Source of the DNA: Microbacterium protaetiae
GTDB taxonomy: Bacteria > Actinomycetota > Actinomycetes > Actinomycetales > Microbacteriaceae
DNA: 64,000 nucleotides
Reading direction: 5' to 3'
NCBI RefSeq assembly: GCF_004135285.1
Contig: NZ_CP035494.1
Location: 1,426,001-1,490,000, forward strand
The notes below the pieces were generated by a model. The model saw nothing but the letters and a program-made list of their open reading frames with translations, searched no databases and had not been told where the DNA came from. Shown in pieces: positions 48,592 through 56,913 of this stretch (within the stretch, counting starts at the first letter, position 1; every line of letters begins with the position of its first letter). Position numbers and translations under genes: made by a program.

Positions 48592-49287
48592 TCAGAACAG
48601 GCGCGGTGCGCCCGATTCGATGCCCTTCATCTCGTCGTAGTCGAGAGTCACGCACCGGATGCCGCGGTCGGTGGCCAGCACCTTGGCCTGCGGCTTGATC
48701 TCCTGCGCGGCGAATACTCCGGTCACCGGCGTCAGGTGCGGATCGCGATCGAGCAGCTCGAGGTAGCGAGTGAGCTGCTCGACCCCGTCGATGTCGCCGC
48801 GACGCTTGACCTCGACAGCGACCGTGCCGCCGGCTGGGTTGCGCAGCAGCAGGTCGACCGGGCCGATCGCCGTCGGAAACTCTCGCCGCACGAGTTGCAG
48901 CCCGTCGCCTATCACCTCGACCTGCTCGGCGAGCAGTCGCTGCAGGTCGGCTTCGACGCCGTCCTTCTGCAGCCCGGGGTCGATGCCCAGCTCATGCGCG
49001 GAGTCGTGCAGAACCTCGAAGATCTGCACCACGAGCTCGTCGCCGCTCTTGCGGTGTGTGACACGCCATTGCTCCAGGACTCCGGCGGACGCGGCATCCT
49101 CTTCTGGCTCTTCGACCACCAGGGTGCAGGGCGGGCTCATCCAGTTCAGCGGCTTGTACGAGCCGCCGTCGGAGTGCACGAGCAGACTGCCGTCGCCCTT
49201 GTGCACGAGCAGCCGCGTGGCTTCGGGCAGATGGGCGTTGAGCCGACCGTGGTAGTCGACGGCGCAGCGGGCGATCACGAGACGCAC
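48592..49287 (-). CDS. nucS: Mismatch-specific endonuclease NucS (EndoMS)
   Basis: 231-residue nuclease that cuts mismatched DNA in actinobacteria lacking MutSL. N-terminal DNA-binding domain with Trp50; C-terminal RecB-like nuclease with Asp145, Glu159 and Lys161 ([15 protein letters not shown]). The extreme C-terminus APRLF contains the Leu-Phe clamp-binding motif that couples NucS to the beta clamp. GTG start at 49287. Confidence 0.94.
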   Translation of the reverse strand: MRLVIARCAVDYHGRLNAHLPEATRLLVHKGDGSLLVHSDGGSYKPLNWMSPPCTLVVEEPEEDAASAGVLEQWRVTHRKSGDELVVQIFEVLHDSAHELGIDPGLQKDGVEADLQRLLAEQVEVIGDGLQLVRREFPTAIGPVDLLLRNPAGGTVAVEVKRRGDIDGVEQLTRYLELLDRDPHLTPVTGVFAAQEIKPQAKVLATDRGIRCVTLDYDEMKGIESGAPRLF

Positions 49288-49375
49288 CCGACGAGCCTAC
49301 CCGCTCGACTACCGGGTGCCCCGGACGGGCCTGACCGTGAGGGTGGAACGCGCGCGAGAGTGCGAGGATCGAGGG

Positions 49376-50758
49376 GTGCCAGAACAGGGAGAGGATGCCG
49401 CGCGGCGGCGCTCGACGCTGACCGTGGCCGCCCTCAGCCTGGGCACGACGCTGAACCCGTTGAACTCGTCGATGATCGCGGTGGCACTGCTCTCGCTGCA
49501 GCACGACTTCGCGCTGACGACCCCGCAGGTTACCTGGGTGATCACCCTCTTCTACATCGCCTCGATCGTCGGCCAGCCCTTGATGGGTCGGGTGATCGAT
49601 GCGTTCGGTGCTCGCCGCGTCTTCGTGGCGGGCATGGTCGTGGTCATCGTGGCCGGCGTCATCGCGCCGCTGGGCGGATTCGCGCTGGTTCTTCTCTCGC
49701 GGGGGATCTTGGCGCTGGGCACCTCGGTCGCCTTCCCTGCGGCGGTGGCGCTGGTGGGTCCGCTGGCCCGGGCCGGCGGGATGAGTCCGCCGCGCCTTCT
49801 CGCGCGCATTCAGATAGCGAACACGACCGCGGCGGCGCTCGGCCCGGTCGTCGGCGGACTCCTCATCGCCGTCGCCGGGTGGCCGGCCATCTTCCTGATC
49901 AACGTGCCGCTGGGCATCGCTGCACTGGTGAGCGTATGGGTGCTGGCTCCGCGTGACACGCGGCGCGAAGCGGTGACCGGCTCGGCCGTGCTGCGGGTGC
50001 TCGACCCGGCGGGAGTCATCTCGTTCGCCATCGCGGCGGTGGCGTTGACGATCGCGCTGCTCGGGGCCGGCGGCGAGGCGACGTGGGCGGTCGTCGCAGC
50101 CGGGGTCGTCGCGCTCGGGCTGTTCGTCTGGCGCGAGCTGCGCGCTCGTTCGCCGTTCATCGACGTGCGGATGCTGGCCGCCAACCGCGCCCTCACCTTG
50201 TCGTATCTCGGGTTCACCGTGTTCAGCGCGCTGTACTACCTCGCCTTCTTCGGACTGCCGCAGTTTCTCGAGGCGCACGCCGGGTACTCCACCGCCATCG
50301 TCGGGCTGCTCATGCTGCCCTTGTCGGGCATGACGATCGCCATCGCTCCGCTCGTTGCCCGCGCCATCGACAAACGCGGACTCGTGCCGGTGCTGGTGAC
50401 GATGGCGGGCACGCTGCTGGTGGCGGCGGGGATGCTGGGAATCGGCGTCGTCACGACCGCACCCGTGTGGATGCTGCTCATGGCGGCCGTCATGGGCATT
50501 CCCTACTGCATGGGCTCCCTCGTGATGACCGAGGCGGTGCGGCGCACGGCTCCGCCCGATGCGGTGGGAGTGGCATCCGGGCTGCTGCAATCCACGCGCT
50601 ACCTCGGTGCCATCGTCGCGACGGTGGTGCTAGGGCGCATGCTGGCCGGCGGGGTGGATGCCGCAGCCTGGGGTGGCGTCGTCATCGCGGCCGTGGCGAC
50701 CGGTGTCGTGCACGTGGCGATAGCGCTGTTTCAGGCATCCGCCCTGCGGCGCGCGTAG
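49376..50758 (+). CDS. MFS drug-export-type transporter (DHA2/EmrB-like)
   Basis: 460-residue transporter with about 13-14 hydrophobic spans. Motif A-like GQPLMGRVIDAFGARRV at 60-76 and LNPLNSSMIAVAL near the start are typical of DHA2 family exporters; the substrate cannot be inferred. GTG 49376 start; the frame is open to 49316 without similarity. An 84-bp palindrome begins 40 bases after the stop, between it and the converging MFS gene. Confidence 0.88.
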   Translation: MPEQGEDAARRRSTLTVAALSLGTTLNPLNSSMIAVALLSLQHDFALTTPQVTWVITLFYIASIVGQPLMGRVIDAFGARRVFVAGMVVVIVAGVIAPLGGFALVLLSRGILALGTSVAFPAAVALVGPLARAGGMSPPRLLARIQIANTTAAALGPVVGGLLIAVAGWPAIFLINVPLGIAALVSVWVLAPRDTRREAVTGSAVLRVLDPAGVISFAIAAVALTIALLGAGGEATWAVVAAGVVALGLFVWRELRARSPFIDVRMLAANRALTLSYLGFTVFSALYYLAFFGLPQFLEAHAGYSTAIVGLLMLPLSGMTIAIAPLVARAIDKRGLVPVLVTMAGTLLVAAGMLGIGVVTTAPVWMLLMAAVMGIPYCMGSLVMTEAVRRTAPPDAVGVASGLLQSTRYLGAIVATVVLGRMLAGGVDAAAWGGVVIAAVATGVVHVAIALFQASALRRA

Positions 50759-50797
50759 CGCCCCGCCGGGCGTGCCCGGTGGTGCTGCCCGGATAGC

Positions 50798-50881
50798 GGC
50801 AAATTCCATATGGAACCTCCCAAACCACATGAAACTGCCGACAAATTGATGTGGTGTGGGAAATTCCATATGGAATTTCCC
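50798..50881. repeat. 84-bp triple-palindrome element, copy 2
   Basis: Same layout as the copy at 4894: outer module 50798-50821 (diverged on its 3' side), spacer AAA, central module 50825-50854 (CCACAT ... ATGTGG with a diverged centre CTGCCGAC), spacer TGT, and outer module 50858-50881, a perfect 24-bp palindrome around AATTCCATATGGAATT. Lies between two converging MFS genes and ends six bases before the second stop codon. Confidence 0.88.
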
Positions 50882-50887
50882 ACCGCG

Positions 50888-52138
50888 TCAGTCGGCCCGG
50901 GTTGATGGCGTCGCGTGCCCCGCCCCCACCGTCGACCCCGCGATCGGGCGCGCGGCGCCCGAAGCGAAGCCCGACAGCACAATGAGCCCGACGATGATGT
51001 ACAGCGTGTTCAGCAGTCCGATGTGGTCGCTGATGAAGCCCAGCGCGGGCGGGCCCGCCAAGAACGCGACATAGCCGATTGTCGCGGCCGCACTGACCCG
51101 CGCGGCCGCCTTGGCCGGGTCGTCGGCCGCCGCCGACATACCGAGCGGAAAGCCCAGCGACGCGCCCAGCCCCCACAACGCTGCCCCCGCGAACACCAGC
51201 GGAAGGTTCGGCGCGAGGATGAACAGCAGCAGGCCGGCACCAGCCAGAACGGCCAGGATACGCAGGGTCGTGACGCGTCCAAGCCGGTCGACGAGCGGCC
51301 CACCGAGAATGCGCGCCGCGGTCATGCACACCGAGAAGGTCGCCAGCACCGCGGCACCCATCGCCTCGGGGGCGTCGTGGCCGTCCACAACGCCCAGGGC
51401 GAGCCAATCGTTCGCGCCGCCCTCGGCGAACGCCATACCGAGCATGATCAGACCGAGCGCATAGGTGCGCGGCTCGCGCCACGCCGACAGCGCCACGTGC
51501 AGGCGCTCACGCCACCCGTCGCGCTCTTCGGTGGGCGAGGCATCCATCGCCGCTTCACGCGCGGGCACGTTCACGATGCTGATCACGCCGATGATCACGA
51601 TGATCACCGACATGATGGGCAGGTGGATGCCGGGGGCCAGACCGACGGCGATGGCGAGCGTGCCCAGCCCGGCCCCGATCACGGTGCCGAAGCTGAAGAA
51701 CGCATGGAACAGCGGCAGGATCGTCTTCTTCAGCTGCTTCTCGATCGCCGCCGCTTCGACGTTCATGATCACGTCGAGGCATCCATTGCCGTAGCCCCAC
51801 AGCACGAGTCCGATCGTCACCACCGGCCACGACACGAACACGTCGGTGCCGATGCCGATGGTGGTCACGCCCACGGCGAAGACCACCATGAGCGTGAGCA
51901 TCGACCGCCGCGCACCGAAGCGGGCGAGGATCACCGAGCTGGTCGACAGGCCGAGAATCGAAGCGACTCCCCCGATGAAAAGCATCAGCCCGACGTCGGT
52001 GCGGGTGATGCCGAGAGTGTCGCGGATCGCCGGCACCCGCGCCGACCACGTCGCGATGCTCAGCCCGCTGGCGAGGAAGATCGCGAAGATCGCATTGCGC
52101 CAGCGCACGAGCTGCGAGCGGGTGAGCACCGGATCCAT
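50888..52138 (-). CDS. MFS transporter (FucP/YbjJ-like)
   Basis: 416-residue 12-span transporter. Hydrophobic lead-in FAIFLASGLSIATWSARVPAIRD and the loop LARFGARR fit the YbjJ-like branch of sugar/unknown MFS carriers. It is divergent from the LacI regulator with a shared 59-base spacer holding a 14-bp palindrome, so its expression is probably controlled by that regulator, suggesting a sugar-like substrate. Confidence 0.88.
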   Translation of the reverse strand: MDPVLTRSQLVRWRNAIFAIFLASGLSIATWSARVPAIRDTLGITRTDVGLMLFIGGVASILGLSTSSVILARFGARRSMLTLMVVFAVGVTTIGIGTDVFVSWPVVTIGLVLWGYGNGCLDVIMNVEAAAIEKQLKKTILPLFHAFFSFGTVIGAGLGTLAIAVGLAPGIHLPIMSVIIVIIGVISIVNVPAREAAMDASPTEERDGWRERLHVALSAWREPRTYALGLIMLGMAFAEGGANDWLALGVVDGHDAPEAMGAAVLATFSVCMTAARILGGPLVDRLGRVTTLRILAVLAGAGLLLFILAPNLPLVFAGAALWGLGASLGFPLGMSAAADDPAKAAARVSAAATIGYVAFLAGPPALGFISDHIGLLNTLYIIVGLIVLSGFASGAARPIAGSTVGAGHATPSTRAD

Positions 52139-52150
52139 CGAGCCAGTGTA

Positions 52151-52164
52151 TCGAATCGATTCGA
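52151..52164. promoter_or_regulatory. LacI-type operator
   Basis: Perfect 14-bp palindrome TCGAATCGATTCGA in the 59-base spacer between the divergent MFS and lacI genes, of the size and symmetry bound by LacI-family dimers. Confidence 0.75.
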
Positions 52165-52197
52165 GCCGTGCATCATCGGGCCGGGTACGATCAAGGC

Positions 52198-53235
52198 GTG
52201 AGCACGCGTAGAGCCACCATCTCTGATGTCGCCCGGGCCGCCGGGGTGGCGGCCTCGACCGCGTCGGTCGTGTTCAGCGGCAAGACGCCCGTCTCAGACG
52301 CCACGCGCCAGCGGGTGCTCGACGCCGCAGCCGAACTCGATTACACCGGCCCCGACCCGCGAGCGGCATCGCTGCGGCGCGGGCGCAGCGGCATCGTCGG
52401 CGTGGTCTTCGAGGGGGCGCTGCGCACGGTCTTTCTCGACCCGGTGACCCGCATCATGATGGATGGGGTCGCCGACGGCGTCGCGTCACTGGGCGCCGGC
52501 CTGCTGCTGCTGCGCGACGACGATCGAGAGCCCACGCTCGTCTCGGCTCCGCTCGATGCGGCGGTGCTCGTGGGCTGCAATGCCGGGCTGCGCGAATCGA
52601 TGGCGATCCTGCGCTCGCGCGGGATTCCGGTCGTGGTGATCGAGGGGGATGCCGGACCCGACGTGCCGCAGATCGACCTGGACAACCGCGACGCCCAGCG
52701 CGAGATGGCGCAGCACGTGCGCACGCTCGGCCACGAACGCGTCGTGGCCGTCACCCTGCCGTGCGATGCCTCGCGGCGTCGCGGCTGGATTCCCGTCGAT
52801 CAGCAGTTCACCGTCGACGTCACCCGCGACCGGCTCGCGGGATTCCGCGACGTGTTCCCGGATGCCGGTGCCCTGGCCGCCGCCGGAAGCTCGATCGACG
52901 AGGGGCTCATCGCCGGGCGGGTGCTCTTTGCCGACCCGGCCGGTCGCCCGACCGCCGTCATCGCGCAGAGCGACATGCTCGCGGCGGGCGTGATCCGCGC
53001 TGCTGAAGAGGCCGGGCTGCGGGTTGCGCACGACGTGACCGTGACCGGGTTCGACGGCGTGAGCGTGGATGGCCTGGCCCCGTACGAGCTGACGACGATG
53101 GCTCAGCCGGCTGCCGACAAGGGCCGTGCGGCCGGGCAGGCGGTCGCCGCGATGCTTGAGGGGCGGGATGCGGCATCCTTCCGCTTCACCTGCACGTTCC
53201 GCGCCGGCAACACCGCCGCTGCGCCGTCGGCCTGA
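52198..53235 (+). CDS. LacI-family transcriptional regulator
   Basis: 345-residue repressor. HTH TISDVARAAGVAASTASVVF at about 7-26 with a hinge helix near 50-60, then a periplasmic-binding-protein-like ligand domain. GTG at 52198; the frame is open to 52168. Likely controls itself and the divergent MFS gene through the palindrome at 52151. Followed 26 bases later by palindrome copy 3. Confidence 0.9.
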   Translation: MSTRRATISDVARAAGVAASTASVVFSGKTPVSDATRQRVLDAAAELDYTGPDPRAASLRRGRSGIVGVVFEGALRTVFLDPVTRIMMDGVADGVASLGAGLLLLRDDDREPTLVSAPLDAAVLVGCNAGLRESMAILRSRGIPVVVIEGDAGPDVPQIDLDNRDAQREMAQHVRTLGHERVVAVTLPCDASRRRGWIPVDQQFTVDVTRDRLAGFRDVFPDAGALAAAGSSIDEGLIAGRVLFADPAGRPTAVIAQSDMLAAGVIRAAEEAGLRVAHDVTVTGFDGVSVDGLAPYELTTMAQPAADKGRAAGQAVAAMLEGRDAASFRFTCTFRAGNTAAAPSA

Positions 53236-53261
53236 CCCGGCATCCCGCCTCGCCTCCCGAC

Positions 53262-53345
53262 GGGAAATTCCATATGGAATTTCCCAGACGACATCAAATT
53301 TCCGGAAAATTGATGTGGTCTGGTGAAGTCCATATGGAATTGCCG
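53262..53345. repeat. 84-bp triple-palindrome element, copy 3
   Basis: Outer module 53262-53285 (perfect 24-bp palindrome around AATTCCATATGGAATT), spacer AGA, central module 53289-53318 (ACATCAAATTTCCGG ... TTGATGT, almost perfect dyad around TTTCCGGAAA), spacer TCT, and outer module 53322-53345 (AGTCCATATGGAATT core). It follows the lacI stop and precedes the mrpA GTG by 56 bases. Confidence 0.9.
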
Positions 53346-53401
53346 GAGCGGGGCGGAAAGTAGGATGGAGGCAGACCCCCGACCAGCGAGGAGGCCGCAG
53401 T

Positions 53402-56308
53402 GTGCTGATCCTGCTGGCGGCGTTCGCCCTGGTTCCGCTGCTGCTGCCGTGGGCCGTGCGCCTCTTCGGCGCGCGGGCGTTCTACGTCGCCGCGGTGCTG
53501 CCCGCCGCTGCGTTCGTGCATGCGGCGCTGCAGGCGCCGGCCGTGCTCGGTGGTGATATTCCGTTCGAGACATACGCCTGGATCCCCAGCCTGCACATCA
53601 ACCTGTCGATGCGCATGGACACCCTCGGCTGGGTGCTCACGCTCATCGTCACCGGCGTGGGCGCTCTCGTGCTGCTGTACTGCCGCTGGTATTTCGAGGG
53701 CCACCTCGAGGGCGTGGCGCAGTTCGCCGCGGTGCTGCTCGGGTTCGCCGGCGCGATGTACGGACTGGTCCTGACCGACGACATGGTCGTGCTGGTGATG
53801 CTGTGGGAGGTCACCAGCGTTCTCAGCTATCTGCTCATCGGCTTCTACCACCGCCGCGGCGCGAGCCGCAGATCGGCGCTGCAAGCGCTGCTGGTCACGA
53901 CGATCGGTGGCCTGGTCATGCTCATCGGCGTCGTGCTGCTGGTCATCCAGGCGGGCACGACGAGTCTGTCGGGCATCATTGCCGATGCCCCGACCGGGCC
54001 TGTCGTCGACGCCGCAATAGTGCTCATTCTCGTAGGGGCGCTGAGCAAATCTGCGATCTTCCCGTTCCACTTCTGGCTGCCCGGCGCGATGGCGGCGCCG
54101 ACACCGGTCAGTGCCTATCTGCATGCCGCAGCCATGGTGAAGGCGGGCATCTACCTCATCGCGCGGCTGGCGCCGGCGTTCGCCCTCGTCGGGCCGTGGC
54201 GGCCCATTCTGCTCGGGCTCGGCGCGTTCACGATGCTGCTGGGCGGCATCCAGGCGCTGCGCGAGACCGACCTCAAGCGGATCCTCGCCTACGGCACGGT
54301 CAGCCAGCTCGGTTTTCTCACCGTCGTGCTCGGCTACGGCACGCGGGATGCCGCGCTCGCCGGGCTCGCGCTGCTGGTCAGCCACGCGCTGTTCAAGTCG
54401 TGCCTGTTCCTGATCGTCGGTGTCATCGACCGGCAGCTGTCGACCCGCGACATCCGCGAGATCTCGGGCCTGGGCCGTCAGGCGCCGATCTTGGCCACCG
54501 CATCGATCATCGCCGTGTGCTCGATGGCCGGGGTCATCCCGGCCATCGGCTTCGTCGCGAAAGAGAGCGTGTTGGGGGCGATTCTGGTTCCCGCCGATGG
54601 CTGGGACATCGTCGCTCTGGTCGGCGTCATCGCAGGATCGGTCTTGACGGCCGCCTACGGCATCCGGTTCGTCTGGGGTGCGTTCTGGCGCAAGACGACA
54701 CCGGCCGGTGAAGATATGCCGAGAACGGAATGGCCGGTTCCGCGGGCGGGCTTCGCTCTGCCGCCGGTGGTGCTGGCGGCGCTCTCGCTGCTCGCGGGCT
54801 TCGCCGCGCCGTGGCTGGATTCCGCCTTGGCGGGCTACGCCGACACCGTGCCCGGTGGGGGGCACGAGCACCTCGCACTCTGGCACGGGTTCACTCCGGC
54901 GCTCTGGGTGTCGTTGGCCACGCTGGTCGGCGGGGCGCTCGTGTTCGCCGGCGCCCGGGCCATCGGCTGGGAGGAACGTCGGCGCGTGCTGCCGTTCACC
55001 GCCGCCGAGGCGTACAACGCGACGCTGCGCGGCATCGCACGGCTCTCGGTCGCGGTGACCCGGGTCACCCAGCGCGGATCGCTGCCGATCTACGTCGGCA
55101 CCATCTTCGTCGTGTTCGTCGCCGCCGAGGGCACCGCGCTGCTGGCGAGCCCGAGCTGGCGCACGCAGCTGGATGCCTGGCAATCACCCATGCAGGTGTT
55201 CGTCGCCCCGCTCATGATCATCGCCGGACTGGTCGCCGTGCGCGCGCGCAAGCGTTACACCGGCGTCGTGTTGGTCTCGGTGACGGGCCTGGGCATGATC
55301 CTGCTGTTCGCCACGAGCGGTGCCCCCGATCTGGCACTGACCCAGGTGCTCGTCGAAACCGTGACAATGGTCGCCTTCGCCCTCGTGCTCCGCCGCATCC
55401 CCGCGCGGATGGGCGCGCACAACGCGTCGGTGTGGCCGGTGGCACGCGCTGTTCTGGGCGCCGCGGTGGGCCTTGTCATGGCGGCCGTTGCGGTGGTGGC
55501 CACGGGCGCGCGCGAGAAGGCGCCGATCTCCGACACCTTCCCCGAACTGGCCTACCGGCTCGGCCACGGCAAGAACGTCGTCAACGTCGCCCTGGTCGAC
55601 CTGCGCGGCTGGGACACCATGGGCGAGCTGTCGGTGCTGATCCTGGCGGCCACGGGTGTGGCATCGCTCGTCTTCGTCACCCACCGCGCCGATCTGCTGT
55701 CGTCGCTGTCGGCGCTGCCCGAGGGCGTGCGCGGCGCGCGGCGCCCGCTGGTGGAGACCGCCGACGGCCTGCGGCGGGAGTCGTCGGGCGCGGCGGGCAA
55801 GCGCGCCTGGCTCGTCGGCGGCGGACGGGTGCGGCCGGCCGAGCGCTCCATCATGCTCGAGGTGATCGTACGAATTCTCTTCCACACGATCATGATCGCG
55901 TCGATCTATCTGCTGTTCGCCGGGCACAACCTGCCCGGCGGTGGATTCGCCGGAGGCCTGGTGGCCGGCATGGCGCTGGTCATGCGCTACATCGCGGGCG
56001 GTCGCTACGAGCTGGGCGCTGCGGCACCCGCCGACGCCGGGCGCCTGCTGGGCGCGGGCATGATCTTGGCCGTCATCGCCGCGCTGGTGCCACTCATCTT
56101 CGGCGCCGCGCCACTGACCAGCGCCGTCTTCGAGGCCGACATCCCCGTGCTCGGGCACATCGAGTTCGTCACGTCGACGATCTTCGACATCGGCGTATAC
56201 CTGGTGGTCATCGGTCTCGTGCTCGACGTGCTGCGCAGCCTGGGCGCCGAGGTCGACCGGCAGCTGACCGCGCAGCAGGATGCGCCCGCCGAAGGGGTGG
56301 CGCCATGA
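53402..56308 (+). CDS. mrpA: Mrp Na+/H+ antiporter subunit A fused to subunit B
   Basis: 968-residue membrane protein. Residues up to about 780 form the MrpA/NuoL-like channel subunit, with Lys- and His-containing proton-path spans (SKSAIFPFHFWLPGAMAAPTP, HAAAMVKAGIYL). The C-terminal about 150 residues are the MnhB domain (ILFHTIMIASIYLLFAGHNL, PGGGFAGGLVAGMA), so the separate mrpB gene is absent because it is fused here. GTG start after a GAGGAGG ribosome site. Overlaps mrpC by four bases. The complex exchanges cytoplasmic Na+ for protons. Confidence 0.95.
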   Translation: MLILLAAFALVPLLLPWAVRLFGARAFYVAAVLPAAAFVHAALQAPAVLGGDIPFETYAWIPSLHINLSMRMDTLGWVLTLIVTGVGALVLLYCRWYFEGHLEGVAQFAAVLLGFAGAMYGLVLTDDMVVLVMLWEVTSVLSYLLIGFYHRRGASRRSALQALLVTTIGGLVMLIGVVLLVIQAGTTSLSGIIADAPTGPVVDAAIVLILVGALSKSAIFPFHFWLPGAMAAPTPVSAYLHAAAMVKAGIYLIARLAPAFALVGPWRPILLGLGAFTMLLGGIQALRETDLKRILAYGTVSQLGFLTVVLGYGTRDAALAGLALLVSHALFKSCLFLIVGVIDRQLSTRDIREISGLGRQAPILATASIIAVCSMAGVIPAIGFVAKESVLGAILVPADGWDIVALVGVIAGSVLTAAYGIRFVWGAFWRKTTPAGEDMPRTEWPVPRAGFALPPVVLAALSLLAGFAAPWLDSALAGYADTVPGGGHEHLALWHGFTPALWVSLATLVGGALVFAGARAIGWEERRRVLPFTAAEAYNATLRGIARLSVAVTRVTQRGSLPIYVGTIFVVFVAAEGTALLASPSWRTQLDAWQSPMQVFVAPLMIIAGLVAVRARKRYTGVVLVSVTGLGMILLFATSGAPDLALTQVLVETVTMVAFALVLRRIPARMGAHNASVWPVARAVLGAAVGLVMAAVAVVATGAREKAPISDTFPELAYRLGHGKNVVNVALVDLRGWDTMGELSVLILAATGVASLVFVTHRADLLSSLSALPEGVRGARRPLVETADGLRRESSGAAGKRAWLVGGGRVRPAERSIMLEVIVRILFHTIMIASIYLLFAGHNLPGGGFAGGLVAGMALVMRYIAGGRYELGAAAPADAGRLLGAGMILAVIAALVPLIFGAAPLTSAVFEADIPVLGHIEFVTSTIFDIGVYLVVIGLVLDVLRSLGAEVDRQLTAQQDAPAEGVAP

Positions 56309-56913
56309 CGGCCAGCGGCATCCTCATCGTCATCATGGCGGTTCTGTTCGCGTGCGGCGTCTACGCGATGCTCGAGCGCAGCCTGACCCGGGTGCTGATC
56401 GGGTTTCTGCTGCTGGGCAATGCGGCCAACCTGCTGCTGCTGATCGTCATGGGCGAACCGGGGCTGCCGGCGTTCTTCGGCGAGGCAGACAAAGACGACA
56501 TGAGCGACCCGCTGCCGCAGGCGCTGACCCTCACCGCCATCGTCATCACGTTCGCCGTGTCGGCGTTTCTGCTCGCGCTGATCTATCGCTCCTGGCAGCT
56601 CGGCCAGGCCGACACGGTCACCGACGACGAAGACGACGTCGCCCTGCGCGGCCCCGACCACGTCGCCGATGAAGACGCGCTCGACGACGAGGTCGAAGTC
56701 GAAGACGCCGACGACGAGATCTCGTCGGACTTCGTCGATGTCACCACTTCGCCGATCACCGTGCTGCATCATGCCGACAATCCCGCGATCGACGACGACG
56801 CTCCCACCGACCAGAGCGACGCTCCCACCAACCGAAGCGACGCTCCCACCAACCGAAGCGACGCTCCCACCGACCAGAGTGACGCCCCCCACGACAAAGG
56901 CGACGACGCATGA
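56305..56913 (+). CDS. mrpC: Mrp antiporter subunit C with acidic repeat tail
   Basis: 202-residue NuoK-like subunit. Three spans fall in the first 100 residues or so (about 4-22, 27-47, 71-95), with a conserved LLGNAANLLLL. After it comes an Asp/Glu-rich cytoplasmic tail of about 100 residues, ending in seven-residue repeats SDAPTNR/SDAPTDQ encoded by a 21-bp tandem repeat (56797-56901). Usual MrpC proteins are about 115-150 residues, so the tail is an addition. The frame is open far upstream but that part is shadow. Confidence 0.92.
   Translation: MTASGILIVIMAVLFACGVYAMLERSLTRVLIGFLLLGNAANLLLLIVMGEPGLPAFFGEADKDDMSDPLPQALTLTAIVITFAVSAFLLALIYRSWQLGQADTVTDDEDDVALRGPDHVADEDALDDEVEVEDADDEISSDFVDVTTSPITVLHHADNPAIDDDAPTDQSDAPTNRSDAPTNRSDAPTDQSDAPHDKGDDA

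Noticed and set aside
50798..53345. Composite transposon flanked by insertion sequences
   Set aside because: The flanking repeats are 84-bp palindromes with no transposase, so only a non-autonomous element or structural role can be argued.
53294..55183. 629-codon antisense frame over mrpA
   Set aside because: Arg/Asp/His/Gln-rich shadow composition with no domain; mrpA is certain on the + strand and this frame also reads through the palindrome.
54730..56304. Long + frame upstream of mrpC
   Set aside because: Only the last 202 codons (from 56305) match MrpC; the rest overlaps mrpA in another frame.
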